This document shows positions 8,006 to 16,476 of a stretch of 58,626 nt of DNA, one piece after another. This DNA comes from Candidatus Rhodoferax mariagerensis (lineage in GTDB: Bacteria; Pseudomonadota; Gammaproteobacteria; Burkholderiales; Burkholderiaceae_C), in assembly GCA_016719055.1 (NCBI GenBank), contig JADKAW010000053.1:1-58626 (forward strand). The letters are read 5' to 3'. The position numbers were made by a program, and so were the translations under genes. Every line of letters starts with the position of its first letter. Positions within the stretch are counted from its first letter, which is position 1. The notes under the pieces are model-generated. The model had not been told where the DNA came from. It did not search any database and saw only the letters and a program-made list of their open reading frames with translations.

Positions 8006-8855
8006 GCCGTTCAACTGGCAAGATTTTGCAATCGGCGATCACCGTATTGTTTGCCCGGCATGTGGCAACAACAAGCGCACCAAAAATGCCGGGTTGAAGG
8101 TGGACACTGATGGAGCGGTTCTTCACTGTTTCAAGTGCAGCTATGTCGAAACCTTTCGAGACAAAAGCCACTCAGTACGCAGAGCGCCGCGCGTCCATGC
8201 ACCCAGCCAAAACGAGCCAAAACGCACCACGTTAAGCGATTGGGGCCGGGAGCTATGGCAGTCTGCCCAGGAGCTTTCTGGTGTGGCTGTGGCCTATCTT
8301 GAGCACCGCCATTGCGTGATGCCGCCCGCCTATGGTGCTCTGCGCTGGCATTCTGCACTGAGACACCCCACCGGCTACACCGGGCCGTGCCTGGTGGCGC
8401 TGATTTCCGACACTCACAGCAATAAGCCATTGAGCCTACACCGTACCTGGATCACCGCAACGGGCAAAGCTGATGTATCCCCGCCGCGCCTGCTGTTGGC
8501 AAATCACGCTATCAAAAACGGAGTTATCAAGCTCTGGCCGGATGAAGATGTTGGTCACACACTCGGAATTGCGGAGGGCATCGAAACCGCCTTGAGCATG
8601 GCGCATGCCGTGCAGCCAGTGTGGGCATGTATCGATGCCGGGCACCTCGGCGCATTGTCGGGTGACCTGTATAGAAGTTTCAGCGAGTGGAAATCAGCAC
8701 AGGGTGAGCACGCACCCAGCAACAAGGCATTCTCTCAACGCTTGGAGCGCATGTTCAGCAAAAAGACCACGAAGCACGGCAAAGCGTTTCAAGGTCTGAT
8801 CCTGAAAGCCTACTCAACAGGGGGTAGTTATGCCGAACAAAGCAGGGGCGAATAG
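7998..8855 (+). CDS. primase N-terminal domain fused to helicase C-terminus by internal deletion
   Basis: The 285-aa chimera begins as a P4/DnaG-like primase: zinc ribbon CPACG...CFKC at ~16-50, then the start of a Toprim domain (HTLGIAEGIETALSMAHAVQ). At IDAGHL the sequence jumps to ALSGDLYRSFSEWKSAQ, the C-terminal winged-helix region of the helicase encoded intact in copy B. The junction is 8649/8650, equal to deletion of 13630-15064. Toprim metal ligands (ARDND in copy B) and the helicase Walker motifs are lost, so primase or helicase activity is not expected. The deletion joins two different frames into one open reading frame, leaving a possible DNA-binding remnant. Confidence 0.75.
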   Translation: MIEPFNWQDFAIGDHRIVCPACGNNKRTKNAGLKVDTDGAVLHCFKCSYVETFRDKSHSVRRAPRVHAPSQNEPKRTTLSDWGRELWQSAQELSGVAVAYLEHRHCVMPPAYGALRWHSALRHPTGYTGPCLVALISDTHSNKPLSLHRTWITATGKADVSPPRLLLANHAIKNGVIKLWPDEDVGHTLGIAEGIETALSMAHAVQPVWACIDAGHLGALSGDLYRSFSEWKSAQGEHAPSNKAFSQRLERMFSKKTTKHGKAFQGLILKAYSTGGSYAEQSRGE

Positions 8856-8859
8856 TGGA

Positions 8860-9103
8860 GGTGACGGGTGGTGACGGGTTTCCGGTTCCTACCGTTCACG
8901 CGCGCACGCGCGCGCACGCGAACGTGTCCTTCAGTAAACCCGTCATAACCCGTCATCACCTTGCTGCTTGGCCTTGTTTGGGAAAAAAAAGGTACTCCCG
9001 CGAGGTGCACCACAAGGGTGCGCAGACTCGCGCAAATTCGCTAGTGGCCAGCTTTGCCAATAGGTTAAAGTTATCATTAACTATTAATTAATAGGCTTTA
9101 TCT
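8860..9103. other. candidate replication origin, copy A
   Basis: Two tandem 10-mers GGTGACGGGT (8860-8879) face two inverted ACCCGTCAT boxes (8938-8960). Between them is an alternating purine-pyrimidine tract of CG and CA steps (8898-8920). An AT-rich stretch (9060-9103) follows. Inverted iterons plus an AT-rich element directly after a primase/helicase gene is how P4-like origins are organised. The same arrangement occurs at 15275-15515. Function is inferred. Confidence 0.5.
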
Positions 9104-9730
9104 ATGGAAACAATCCCCAGAAGTCAAAACCACCTTGGCCAGCTGCTTGGACTTTCAGGCGCGATGGTGTCCAAACACCGATCCCGCGGCATGCCAGTGA
9201 ACTCGGTAGAAGACGCCCGCGCATGGATGCAAGCCAACCTCGACCCAGCCCGCCGCAAGGGTTCGAGGTTTGACAAGTTTTACGAACCACACCGGCCGCC
9301 CACCCCAGACGACGCCACCCCCACCCCGCGCCCAACCACCCCAGCCGCCGCCATTGAGACCGCCGCGCCGCGCATGCGTGAGCCAATCCACACCCGCCCT
9401 GGTGATGAGTCATTTGACGCCGCCCGCACCCGCGAAAAGATCGCCGCTGCCAACCTGATTGAAATTCAAGAGGCTGCGCTGCGTGGCACGTAGCTGATCA
9501 AGGACGACTTCGGGCGCTACCTGTTCAACGCCGTGCGCGTGTGGCGGGACACCCTGACCAACTGCGCAAGGCGTATCGGTGCCGAGGTGGCAGGACTGGC
9601 CACCGCTGACGAATGCGAGGCCGTGATTGACCGCGAACACCGCGCCGCGCTGGCCAGCTTCAGCCAGCAACTGCGAACCACGCTCAAGATCGAGATCGAA
9701 AACAACCCGCTGAATGCGCCGCAGGCATGA
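9104..9730 (+). pseudogene. phage terminase small subunit, copy A (amber-interrupted)
   Basis: Nu1-like small terminase: an N-terminal HTH (RSQNHLGQLLGLSGAMVSKH, RGMPVNSVEDARAWM), a proline-rich linker and a C-terminal helical part (DTLTNCARRIGAEVAGLATA). The frame would give 208 aa, but codon 9491-9493 is TAG where copy B has TAC (Tyr), truncating it to 129 aa. The rest stays open in the same frame to 9730. Its stop overlaps the large terminase start by 4 bases. The C-terminal part normally contacts the large subunit, so the truncated product should not support packaging unless the amber is a read error or suppressed. Confidence 0.75.
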
Positions 9731-11712
9731 CCCTTGACCCGCTCACCACCCTAGCCGACAGCCTGGCCCCAGACCCAGACCTGCCGGTAGACGTGTGGGC
9801 GGACACTTACCAGGTCATCCCCAAAGACTCAGGAGCCAACGAATACGGCAAATTCCGCACCAGCCGCACCCCGCATGCCCGCGGCGTCATGCAGGCCCTG
9901 AGTGATCACCACCCCTGCAAACGTGTGGTGCTGATGGGCGCTAGCCAAATGCTCAAAACACAAACCGGCCTCAACTGGCTGATGGCCAGCATTCACCAAA
10001 GCCCGGCCAACTTTTTGTGGATACTGCCCACCGGCAAGCTGGCCAAGCGTGCCAGCACCCGCATTGCCAAAAACATTGCCGCCGTGCCCGAGGTGGCCGA
10101 GCGCGTGGCCCCACCCCGCAGCCGCGACAGTGTCAACACCCTAGACACAAAAGAGTACATCGGCGGCAGCCTGTTTATTGTCACCGCCGGGGCCGCCGCC
10201 AACCTGTCCGAAGTGCCCGCCCGCCGCGTGCTGTTTGACGAAGTGGACCGTGCTGAACTCAACGTCAACGGCGAAGGCGACCCGGTAGCCCTGGCCGAGG
10301 CCCGCCAAACAACTTTTGAGCGCAACCGCAAAAGCTACTTCCCAAGCAGCCCCACAATCAAGGACGAATCAATCGTAGAGCGCCTGTACTTGCGCGGCAC
10401 CCAGCGCCACGCCTTAGCCGAATGCCTGCACTGTGGTGAGCTGCAGCCGCTTGACTTTGACCGCCTGATCATGACTGATGACGGCCAGGGCGCGCTGTAC
10501 CCCTGCATGCACTGCGGAGCCGTCCACACCGAGAGCGATAAACCCCGCATGTTTGCCAAGGGCGCATGGTCAGACGGTGTAGGTGGTGATGGCGAAACCG
10601 AGAGCTTCACCATCAGCGGCATGTTCCTGCCCTACGGCTGGCTGCCCTGGATCGCCCTGAAGCGCGAGTACGAAAAAGCCAAAGCCAAGCTGGACGAAGG
10701 CAGCGAAGAAGCCATGATCGCCTTCTACAACACCCGCCTGGCCAAAAGCTGGGAGCGCCAAAAAGAGCAAACCAAAGCCGAAGAACTGATGGCCCGCGCC
10801 GAACCCTACAAGCTCGGCACCTGCCAGCCCGGTGTCATCAAACTCACAGCCTCCGTAGACACCCAGGCCGACCGGCTTGAAATGCTGGTCATAGGCTGGG
10901 GCCGTGGCCTTGAAGCCTGGGTCGTTGACTATCAGGTCATCCGTGGCGACCCGGCAGACCAGCAAACATGGGATAGTCTCGACGCTTTATTGCAAACCCG
11001 CTACCCCCACGCCTACGGCCAGACGCTGCCCATAGCCGCCGCGTTTGTCGACTCGGGCGGCAACGCTACGCAAGAGGTCTACAACTACACCCGCACCAAG
11101 CGCCACCGCCACATTTACGCCATCAAAGGCGCAAGCAGGCCTGGCCGCCCGATACTCAGCAGCAAACCCAGCAAGGTCGAGGTGCGCTGGAATGGCCGGG
11201 TTGCACCCCACGGGGCCGACCTGTGGTTTGTTGGCACCGACACCGCCAAAGACTACCTGGCCAACCGCTGGCGCGCCAAGTCAGGCCCCGGTCAAATCCA
11301 CTTCAGCAGCCAGTTGTCAGACGACTTTTACCACCAGATCACCGCCGAATACCGCGTGACAGTCTGGCGGCATGGCCACCGCATCAGCCGCTGGGAGAAA
11401 AAGCAGGCCGACCGAAACGAAGTGCTTGACCTGTTTGTCTACAACACCGCCGCCGCGCAATACCTCGGACTTCACAAACTCACTGATGCCCATTGGGACA
11501 AGCTGGCTGGCGCACTCAACCCCAACCAGATCAGCCTGTTTTCCACCGACGCAGCCGTGCTGGCGATTGATCCGCCAGCACAAATTCAAACCACAAGTTT
11601 GCACCAGCCTGTATCAGATCAAACGCCAAAAACACCAACAAGACAGCCCCTCACCTCAAAGAAGCCGCAAGCGCAAACCGATGAAGGATGGAATTTTGAA
11701 CGACGAAATTAA
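9727..11712 (+). CDS. phage terminase large subunit, GpA type
   Basis: A 661-aa lambda GpA-family packaging ATPase/nuclease. The ATPase domain has a divergent Walker A GASQMLKT (~71-78) and Walker B VLFDEVD (168-174). Two CxxC pairs (C233/C236, C260/C263) form the zinc knuckle typical of GpA proteins. The nuclease half starts around LTASVDTQADRLE (~373-386). Length and domain order are complete. Start overlaps the small-subunit stop (ATGA). The C-terminal tail is overlapped by the Mor-like gene. The intact frame, beside a damaged partner, suggests either recent decay or a functional partner elsewhere, for instance copy B. Confidence 0.93.
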   Translation: MTLDPLTTLADSLAPDPDLPVDVWADTYQVIPKDSGANEYGKFRTSRTPHARGVMQALSDHHPCKRVVLMGASQMLKTQTGLNWLMASIHQSPANFLWILPTGKLAKRASTRIAKNIAAVPEVAERVAPPRSRDSVNTLDTKEYIGGSLFIVTAGAAANLSEVPARRVLFDEVDRAELNVNGEGDPVALAEARQTTFERNRKSYFPSSPTIKDESIVERLYLRGTQRHALAECLHCGELQPLDFDRLIMTDDGQGALYPCMHCGAVHTESDKPRMFAKGAWSDGVGGDGETESFTISGMFLPYGWLPWIALKREYEKAKAKLDEGSEEAMIAFYNTRLAKSWERQKEQTKAEELMARAEPYKLGTCQPGVIKLTASVDTQADRLEMLVIGWGRGLEAWVVDYQVIRGDPADQQTWDSLDALLQTRYPHAYGQTLPIAAAFVDSGGNATQEVYNYTRTKRHRHIYAIKGASRPGRPILSSKPSKVEVRWNGRVAPHGADLWFVGTDTAKDYLANRWRAKSGPGQIHFSSQLSDDFYHQITAEYRVTVWRHGHRISRWEKKQADRNEVLDLFVYNTAAAQYLGLHKLTDAHWDKLAGALNPNQISLFSTDAAVLAIDPPAQIQTTSLHQPVSDQTPKTPTRQPLTSKKPQAQTDEGWNFERRN

Positions 11713-12025
11713 ACTAGATGAAAGCCTTGATCACGATGTTGTTTGCGTTTTGCTGCAATGCCACCGTGATCGCCTTGGTGACGGTGTATTTATGCCCGGG
11801 GCCACCCGTGCAGCGCTGAACGAACTGGCTACCCACATAGCCCGTCGCCTTGGGCCATTGATTGGCGGGCGCTATGTGCCAAAACGCAGAAGCGACAAAG
11901 ACGAAAGAGACAAAGAGGTATGGGACGCATCCGATAGAAAATACAACACCATTCAAATCATGAAAATGTTTGGAATCAGCCGTCGCATGGTTTACTCAAT
12001 TCTCGCGCGCAAGCCGCGCAAATAA
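11681..12025 (+). CDS. Mor/C-like transcriptional regulator
   Basis: A 114-aa protein from ATG 11681. The central LGPLIGGRYVPKR followed by YNTIQIMKMFGISRRMVYSI matches the Mor transcription activator family of Mu-like phages: a GGxxxYIPK dimerisation strand, then a C-terminal helix-turn-helix (~91-110). It overlaps the end of the large terminase gene by 32 bases in another frame. In Mu, Mor switches on middle genes; here it could control capsid or packaging genes, or sense a helper. The position directly after terL suggests operon expression. Confidence 0.7.
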   Translation: MKDGILNDEIKLDESLDHDVVCVLLQCHRDRLGDGVFMPGATRAALNELATHIARRLGPLIGGRYVPKRRSDKDERDKEVWDASDRKYNTIQIMKMFGISRRMVYSILARKPRK

Positions 12026-12028
12026 AAA

Positions 12029-12370
12029 TCAAAATTCCTCTAGTGCGTCATGGTCAGCATACATGGTGCGACCATTGATGCTGATTCGATGCTGAAGATC
12101 AAACATGGTTGATCTATAAATGATTTTGATTTTGCTTTTATCGTTGATGCACTTGTTTTTAAAAGCAACAACAGCGGCCCCGATCGATCCATAAATAAGC
12201 CGCGCGCCACGGTGCTCTGTGATCGCATCTTTTGTGGGGCACGCTACATAACCAGGTTTTAGCTTGTAACTGCCAAACACTGGGTAGAAAAAATATACAG
12301 CAGTAACAGCGACAACAACCAAAACAGCGGCTACCTGGTTTTTTTTCTCGCTTGTCTTCGCATCACCCAT
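12029..12370 (-). CDS. hypothetical membrane-anchored protein
   Basis: A 113-aa product (MGDAKTSEKKNQVAAVLVVV) with one strong hydrophobic segment at ~13-29 and a soluble remainder containing two cysteines (ACPTKD, KCINDK). It is opposite in strand to the rest of the element and richer in A+T than its neighbours, features of an accessory cargo gene. I recognise no family. It sits between the Mor-like gene and the second copy of the duplicated block. A superinfection-exclusion role would be a guess only. Confidence 0.5.
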   Translation of the reverse strand: MGDAKTSEKKNQVAAVLVVVAVTAVYFFYPVFGSYKLKPGYVACPTKDAITEHRGARLIYGSIGAAVVAFKNKCINDKSKIKIIYRSTMFDLQHRISINGRTMYADHDALEEF

Positions 12371-12532
12371 TTTTGCCCTTGTAGTCGAAAACCATATTAC
12401 ACCTAAATTTAAAAACAGTGCAATTTTTTAAGATTTTGCACAAACATCTAGGCAAAGTCACTGCGTGCCCAAAGCGCATGCAGTGGCAAGTAACAGATTC
12501 ACCGCTACACCAGTTGCATGCACCACGAAGGC

Positions 12533-12736
12533 ATGCATGAGAAACCAACCAAACTTGAACCGCTGGCACATTCGCCAGACAGCGCTGCACAGCGCATCGG
12601 CATCAGCACCCGGGCTGTGTACACCGCCATCGCCACCGGCGAACTGCGGTCATTCAAAATCGGCAAGCGCCGCCTGATCACCGACCAAGAGCTTCAAAAC
12701 TTGGTGCAGCGCAAGATGGCACAGGCGGCAGCATGA
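12533..12736 (+). CDS. excisionase/AlpA-like helix-turn-helix protein, copy B
   Basis: Copy B of the 7554-7754 gene. From HEKPTKLEPLAHSPDS onward the protein is identical to copy A, including the helix-turn-helix DSAAQRIGISTRAVYTAIAT. Upstream one-base differences change the start: ATG 12533 (or 12518) gives the frame, whereas the ATG equivalent to copy A is out of frame. The stop overlaps the next start by 4 bases. Two identical regulators in one element would act on the same operators. Confidence 0.7.
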   Translation: MHEKPTKLEPLAHSPDSAAQRIGISTRAVYTAIATGELRSFKIGKRRLITDQELQNLVQRKMAQAAA

Positions 12737-12933
12737 TCGCCGCCAATGAAAACGGGCTGGACTCTCGCGAAGTCAACCCGTCAAAACTACCAAAAACACC
12801 TGCTGATGATAAGCTGAAAACAAGCGTCTGGCAACCATCACAGCACAAATGGCGCTGGCTGGCCCACGTCGTCCACAAACTCGAAACCGGGTTTCTGGTG
12901 TCGCGCTGGGGCCAGACAAAGGGTTTGCCCTGA
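12733..12933 (+). pseudogene. small hypothetical protein, copy B (frameshifted)
   Basis: Starts MIAANENGLDSREV like copy A but lacks one C after GAAGT and has further one-base losses in the A-rich stretch following. It reads out of frame from residue ~15, briefly returns for HVVHKLETGFLVSRWGQT, and stops after 66 aa. The indels fall in short homopolymers, so misreads are a real possibility. Confidence 0.55.
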
Positions 12934-12975
12934 TCTTGCGTGCCTGATCAGGTTCGCCCGGCAGTGGGGCCAGCC

Positions 12976-13817
12976 ATGATTGAGCCGTTCAACTGGCAAG
13001 ATTTTGCAATCGGCGATCACCGTATTGTTTGCCCGGCATGTGGCAGCAACAAGCGCACCAAAAATGCCGGGTTGAAGGTGGACACTGATGGAGCGGTTCT
13101 TCACTGTTTCAAGTGCAGCTATGTCGAAACCTTTCGAGACAAAAGCCACTCCAGTACGCAGAGCGCCGCGCGTCCATGCACCCAGCCAAAACGAGCCAAA
13201 ACGCACCACGTTAAGCGATTGGGGCCGGGAGCTATGGCAGTCTGCCCAGGAGCTTTCTGGTGTGGCTGTGGCCTATCTTGAGCACCGCCATTGCGTGATG
13301 CCGCCCGCCTATGGTGCTCTGCGCTGGCATTCTGCACTGAGACACCCCACCGGCTACACCGGGGCCGTGCCTGGTGGCGCTGATTTCCGACACTCACAGC
13401 AATAAGCCATTGAGCCTACACCGTACCTGGATCACCGCAACGGGCAAAGCTGATGTATCCCCGCCGCGCCTGCTGTTGGCAAATCACGCTATCAAAAACG
13501 GAGTTATCAAGCTCTGGCCGGATGAAGATGTTGGTCACACACTCGGAATTGCGGAGGGCATCGAAACCGCCTTGAGCATGGCGCATGCCGTGCAGCCAGT
13601 GTGGGCATGTATCGATGCCGGGCACCTCGAACGATTCCCGGTTCTTCTGGGAGTCACTCAGATTTTGATGGCACGCGACAACGATCAGGCTGGCATCAAA
13701 TCAGCATCAGCTTGTGCCGAAAGGTGGCATCAGGCCGGGCGCTTTGCACAGGTTTCCTACCAAGAAAAAAACGATATAAACGATTTGGCAGGGGGGATTT
13801 ATGCGTCAAGCAACTGA
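12976..13817 (+). pseudogene. zinc-ribbon/Toprim primase, copy B (two one-base insertions)
   Basis: The product would be a complete P4-like primase: zinc ribbon CPACG...CFKC, then a Toprim domain with EGIETALS and the metal-binding ILMARDNDQAG, ending IYASSN just inside the helicase gene. As written it passes through three frames: frame 1 to ~13155, frame 2 to ~13360, frame 3 to the end. The breaks are an extra C at ~13153 (CACTCC versus CACTC in copy A) and an extra G at ~13362 (GGGG versus GGG). Removing both restores one open frame of about 280 codons. Either a true pseudogene or two homopolymer errors. Confidence 0.7.
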
Positions 13818-15270
13818 AGCCGATTTTCAATTTACGCCAGAGGAGCTAGCCGTTCGCAGCGCATTTTCCGGCAAACCCTGGGTTCCTGAGATGGACGCGA
13901 ATTTTCAGCCTGAAGATGATGCACCACCTGAAGATGACGCACCACTGCCATTCGGTTCAGAGCAAGCTCTTGCTGATGGATTTGCTGTAAGCGCCGCGGG
14001 CAAACTGCGCTGGAGTCCTGGCCTGGATTGGATGACCAACCACGGCACGCACTGGGAGCGTGACGAGCTGCTGAGGCGCTACACCGAGGCTAAATCCGTC
14101 TGTCGGCACACCGCCAGCGTGCTCGATAACGACAAAGTCAAATCCAAAATCTGCGCAGCCAATACCGTCAACGCTTTGCTGAGTTTGGCACGCAGCAATG
14201 TGGGCATTGTGACGCCCGTTAGCGAATGGGACCGGCACCCGATGGTGCTCAATACGCCGGGTGACGCGATCGACCTTGAGACAGGTAAAGCTGTGAGCCG
14301 TGAGGGGCTACTGTTCACGCAAGTGACCGCCGTCGCACCCGCAAGGACGGCAACGCCGATATGGGACAAGTTCATCTCCGAAGTTTTCGCGGGCGACCTG
14401 GAAATGGTGGAGTTCATGCAACGTCTCGGGGGCTACTCGCTGACGGGTTCGATTAAAGAGCAAAAGCTATTTTTTCTGCATGGAGTTGGTGCCAACGGCA
14501 AAAGCGTTTTTCTGGACGTGCTCCGCGCCCTGGCCGGCAAGTACGCCCACAACCTACCCTCTGAAGCTCTGATGACGTCTCGCAACGAGGGGCACCCAAC
14601 GATGTTCGCCAGCCTGCATGGTAAGCGCCTGGCCATCTCAAGCGAGATTGAGGAATCGGCGCATTGGGCTGAATCACGGCTCAAGGCCATGACCGGAGAC
14701 GAAACCTTGACCGCCAGATTCATGAACAAGGATTTTTTCACCTTTCGCGTTACTCACAAGCACCTGATCGCTGGCAACTTCAAACCGCGACTCAAGGGTG
14801 ACGACTTTGCAATGGTGCGCCGCATGGTACTGGTTCCATTCACGCAACGGTTTGAGGGCGCCAATCGGGATAACAACCTACCCCAGAAGCTCAAAGCTGA
14901 GTATCCGGGCATCCTGGCCTGGTTTGTTGAAGGAGCACGCAAGTGGGCAGCGTCCGGCCTGGCAATACCCGAGTCGGTGGCAACCGCCAGCCGGGACTAC
15001 ATGAGCGAAAACAACGACCTGGATTTGTGGTTGACCGACTGCTGCACTCAGTTGCGTGATGCAAGCGCATTGTCGGGTGACCTGTATAGAAGTTTCAGCG
15101 AGTGGAAATCAGCACAGGGTGAGCACGCACCCAGCAACAAGGCATTCTCTCAACGCTTGGAGCGCATGTTCAGCAAAAAGACCACGAAGCACGGCAAAGC
15201 GTTTCAAGGTCTGATCCTGAAAGCCTACTCAACAGGGGGTAGTTATGCCGAACAAAGCAGGGGCGAATAG
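13801..15270 (+). CDS. P4-family phage/plasmid primase-helicase (D5-like, DUF5906)
   Basis: A 489-aa superfamily-3 helicase of the P4 alpha/D5 type that would unwind the element's origin. Walker A GVGANGKS at 228-235; Walker B-like LAISSEIEES at 277-286; then sensor FRVTHKHLIAGNFKPR and the C-terminal winged-helix region. The N-terminal D5_N region precedes. Start ATG 13801 follows a G-rich ribosome site (GGGGGG), and the gene overlaps the primase end. This is the only intact replication protein in the element. The candidate origin follows directly. Confidence 0.9.
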   Translation: MRQATEADFQFTPEELAVRSAFSGKPWVPEMDANFQPEDDAPPEDDAPLPFGSEQALADGFAVSAAGKLRWSPGLDWMTNHGTHWERDELLRRYTEAKSVCRHTASVLDNDKVKSKICAANTVNALLSLARSNVGIVTPVSEWDRHPMVLNTPGDAIDLETGKAVSREGLLFTQVTAVAPARTATPIWDKFISEVFAGDLEMVEFMQRLGGYSLTGSIKEQKLFFLHGVGANGKSVFLDVLRALAGKYAHNLPSEALMTSRNEGHPTMFASLHGKRLAISSEIEESAHWAESRLKAMTGDETLTARFMNKDFFTFRVTHKHLIAGNFKPRLKGDDFAMVRRMVLVPFTQRFEGANRDNNLPQKLKAEYPGILAWFVEGARKWAASGLAIPESVATASRDYMSENNDLDLWLTDCCTQLRDASALSGDLYRSFSEWKSAQGEHAPSNKAFSQRLERMFSKKTTKHGKAFQGLILKAYSTGGSYAEQSRGE

Positions 15271-15274
15271 TGGA

Positions 15275-15515
15275 GGTGACGGGTGGTGACGGGTTTCCGG
15301 TTCCTACCGTTCACGCGCGCACGCGCGCGCACGCGAACGTGTCCTTCAGTAAACCCGTCATAACCCGTCATCACCTTGCTGCTTGGCCTTGTTTGGGAAA
15401 AAATTACTCCCGCGAGGTGCACCACAAGGGTGCGCAGACTCGCGCAAATTCGCTAGTGGCCAGCTTTGCCAATAGGTTAAAGTTATCATTAACTATTAAT
15501 TAATAGGCTTTATCT
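15275..15515. other. candidate replication origin, copy B
   Basis: Same layout as 8860-9103: two tandem GGTGACGGGT boxes (15275-15294), an alternating CG/CA tract, inverted ACCCGTCAT boxes ending at 15375, then an AT-rich element up to the small terminase start at 15516. It lies immediately after the intact helicase gene, so it is the better placed of the two copies to be used. Confidence 0.5.
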
Positions 15516-16165
15516 ATGGAAACAATCCCCAGAAGTCAAAACCACCTTGGCCAGCCAGCTGCTTGGACTTTCCAGGCGCGATGGTGTCCAAACACCGATC
15601 CCGCGGCATGCCAGTGAACTCGGTAGAAGACGCCCGCGCATGGATGCAAGCCAACCTCGACCCAGCCCGCCGCAAGGGTTCGAGGTTTGACAAGTTTACG
15701 AACCACACCGGCCGCCCACCCCAGACGACGCCACACCCCACCCCGCGCCCAACCACCCCAGCCGCCGCCATTGAGACCGCCGCGCCGCTCTTGCGTGAGC
15801 CAATCCACACCCGCCCTGGTGATGAGTCATTTGACGCCGCCCGCACCCGCGAAAAGATCGCCGCTGCCAACCTGATTGAAATTCAAGAGGCTGCGCTGCG
15901 TGGCACGTACCTGATCAAGGACGACTTCGAGCGCTACCTGTTCAACGCCGGGCGCATGTTGCGCGACACCCTGACCAACTGCGCAAGGCGTATCGGTGCG
16001 GAGGTGGCTGGCCTGGCCACCGCTGACGAATGCGAGGCCGTGATTGACCGCGAACACCGCGCCGCCCTGGCCAGCTTCAGCCAACAGTTGCGCACCACCC
16101 TGAAGATTGAGATCGAAAACAACCCGCTGAATGTGCCAGCCACCGCGCACAAATCCGAAGCATGA
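15516..16165 (+). pseudogene. phage terminase small subunit, copy B (frameshift in the HTH)
   Basis: From 15563/15581 the frame runs MVSKHRSRGMPVNSVEDARA to 16165 without interruption, including the tyrosine codon that is amber in copy A and the C-terminal DTLTNCARRIGAEVAGLA. The first ~20 codons are shifted by a 4-bp CAGC duplication (CCAGCCAGC) plus one extra C (TTTCC), which disrupts the N-terminal HTH. Starting at TTG 15563 or ATG 15581 would give a protein lacking helix 1. The last ~200 bp differ from copy A by mostly silent substitutions, so the two small subunits are distinct alleles. Here the next gene is not terL. Confidence 0.65.
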
Positions 16166-16191
16166 CCAACCCCCACAAAAGGAACCCCACC

Positions 16192-16476
16192 ATGAACACA
16201 CAAACTGATCTAGAACAAAACGAAACCCTGACCGCAAGCGCCTGCACCAGCTTGTTTGGCCTGGCGCTGAAAGCCCTGCTGAGTGATGGCGGCAAGCACG
16301 GTGCTCTGGCAGCGTTGCAGAAGATCGAGGACGGAAAAGCCTTCGTCAAGTGCGAGGTTGTCTTTAACAAATCCGGCATGACCATCGAGGGCATGTACCA
16401 CTCGCACGGCAACAAAGCGGGGCAACACCTGTTCAGTGCCAACTTGCGCAACCCACCGCCAGCACAGGTTCATTGA
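16192..16476 (+). CDS. small hypothetical protein upstream of capsid module
   Basis: A 94-aa product starting MNTQTDLEQNETLTAS, preceded by AAGGAA at ~16180-16185; an earlier in-frame ATG at 16162 overlaps the small terminase stop. It contains LFGLALKALLSDGGKHGALA and KCEVVFNKSGMTIEGMYHSH. I do not recognise a family. It sits where a portal or connector gene would be expected in a lambda-like order but is far too small to be a portal. Its stop overlaps the next gene's start. Confidence 0.55.
   Translation: MNTQTDLEQNETLTASACTSLFGLALKALLSDGGKHGALAALQKIEDGKAFVKCEVVFNKSGMTIEGMYHSHGNKAGQHLFSANLRNPPPAQVH

Larger units (their letters stand above)
7426..9716. repeat. duplicated island block, copy A
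   Basis: This segment matches 12411-16133 apart from a 1435-bp deletion in copy A (equivalent to 13630-15064) and many small differences. Left homology begins at AAAAACAGTGCAATT (7426 / 12411); right homology ends inside the 3' end of the small terminase gene (TGAATG, 9716 / 16133). The first ~1.9 kb differ mainly by one-base indels. The last ~200 bp differ by substitutions, many synonymous. Confidence 0.93.
12411..16133. repeat. duplicated island block, copy B
   Basis: Longer copy of the block at 7426-9716, retaining the 1435 bp lost from copy A. Numerous one-base insertions or deletions relative to copy A lie in its first part: 13160 and 13361 in the primase, and several between 12470 and 12990. 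The orientation is the same, so the two copies form a tandem repeat with terL, mor and the membrane gene between them. Confidence 0.93.

Noticed and set aside
8855..9091. 78-aa frame through the iteron region (and its copy at 15270-15503)
   Set aside because: Translation of repeats and the CG tract; no ribosome site, no family, composition set by the iterons.
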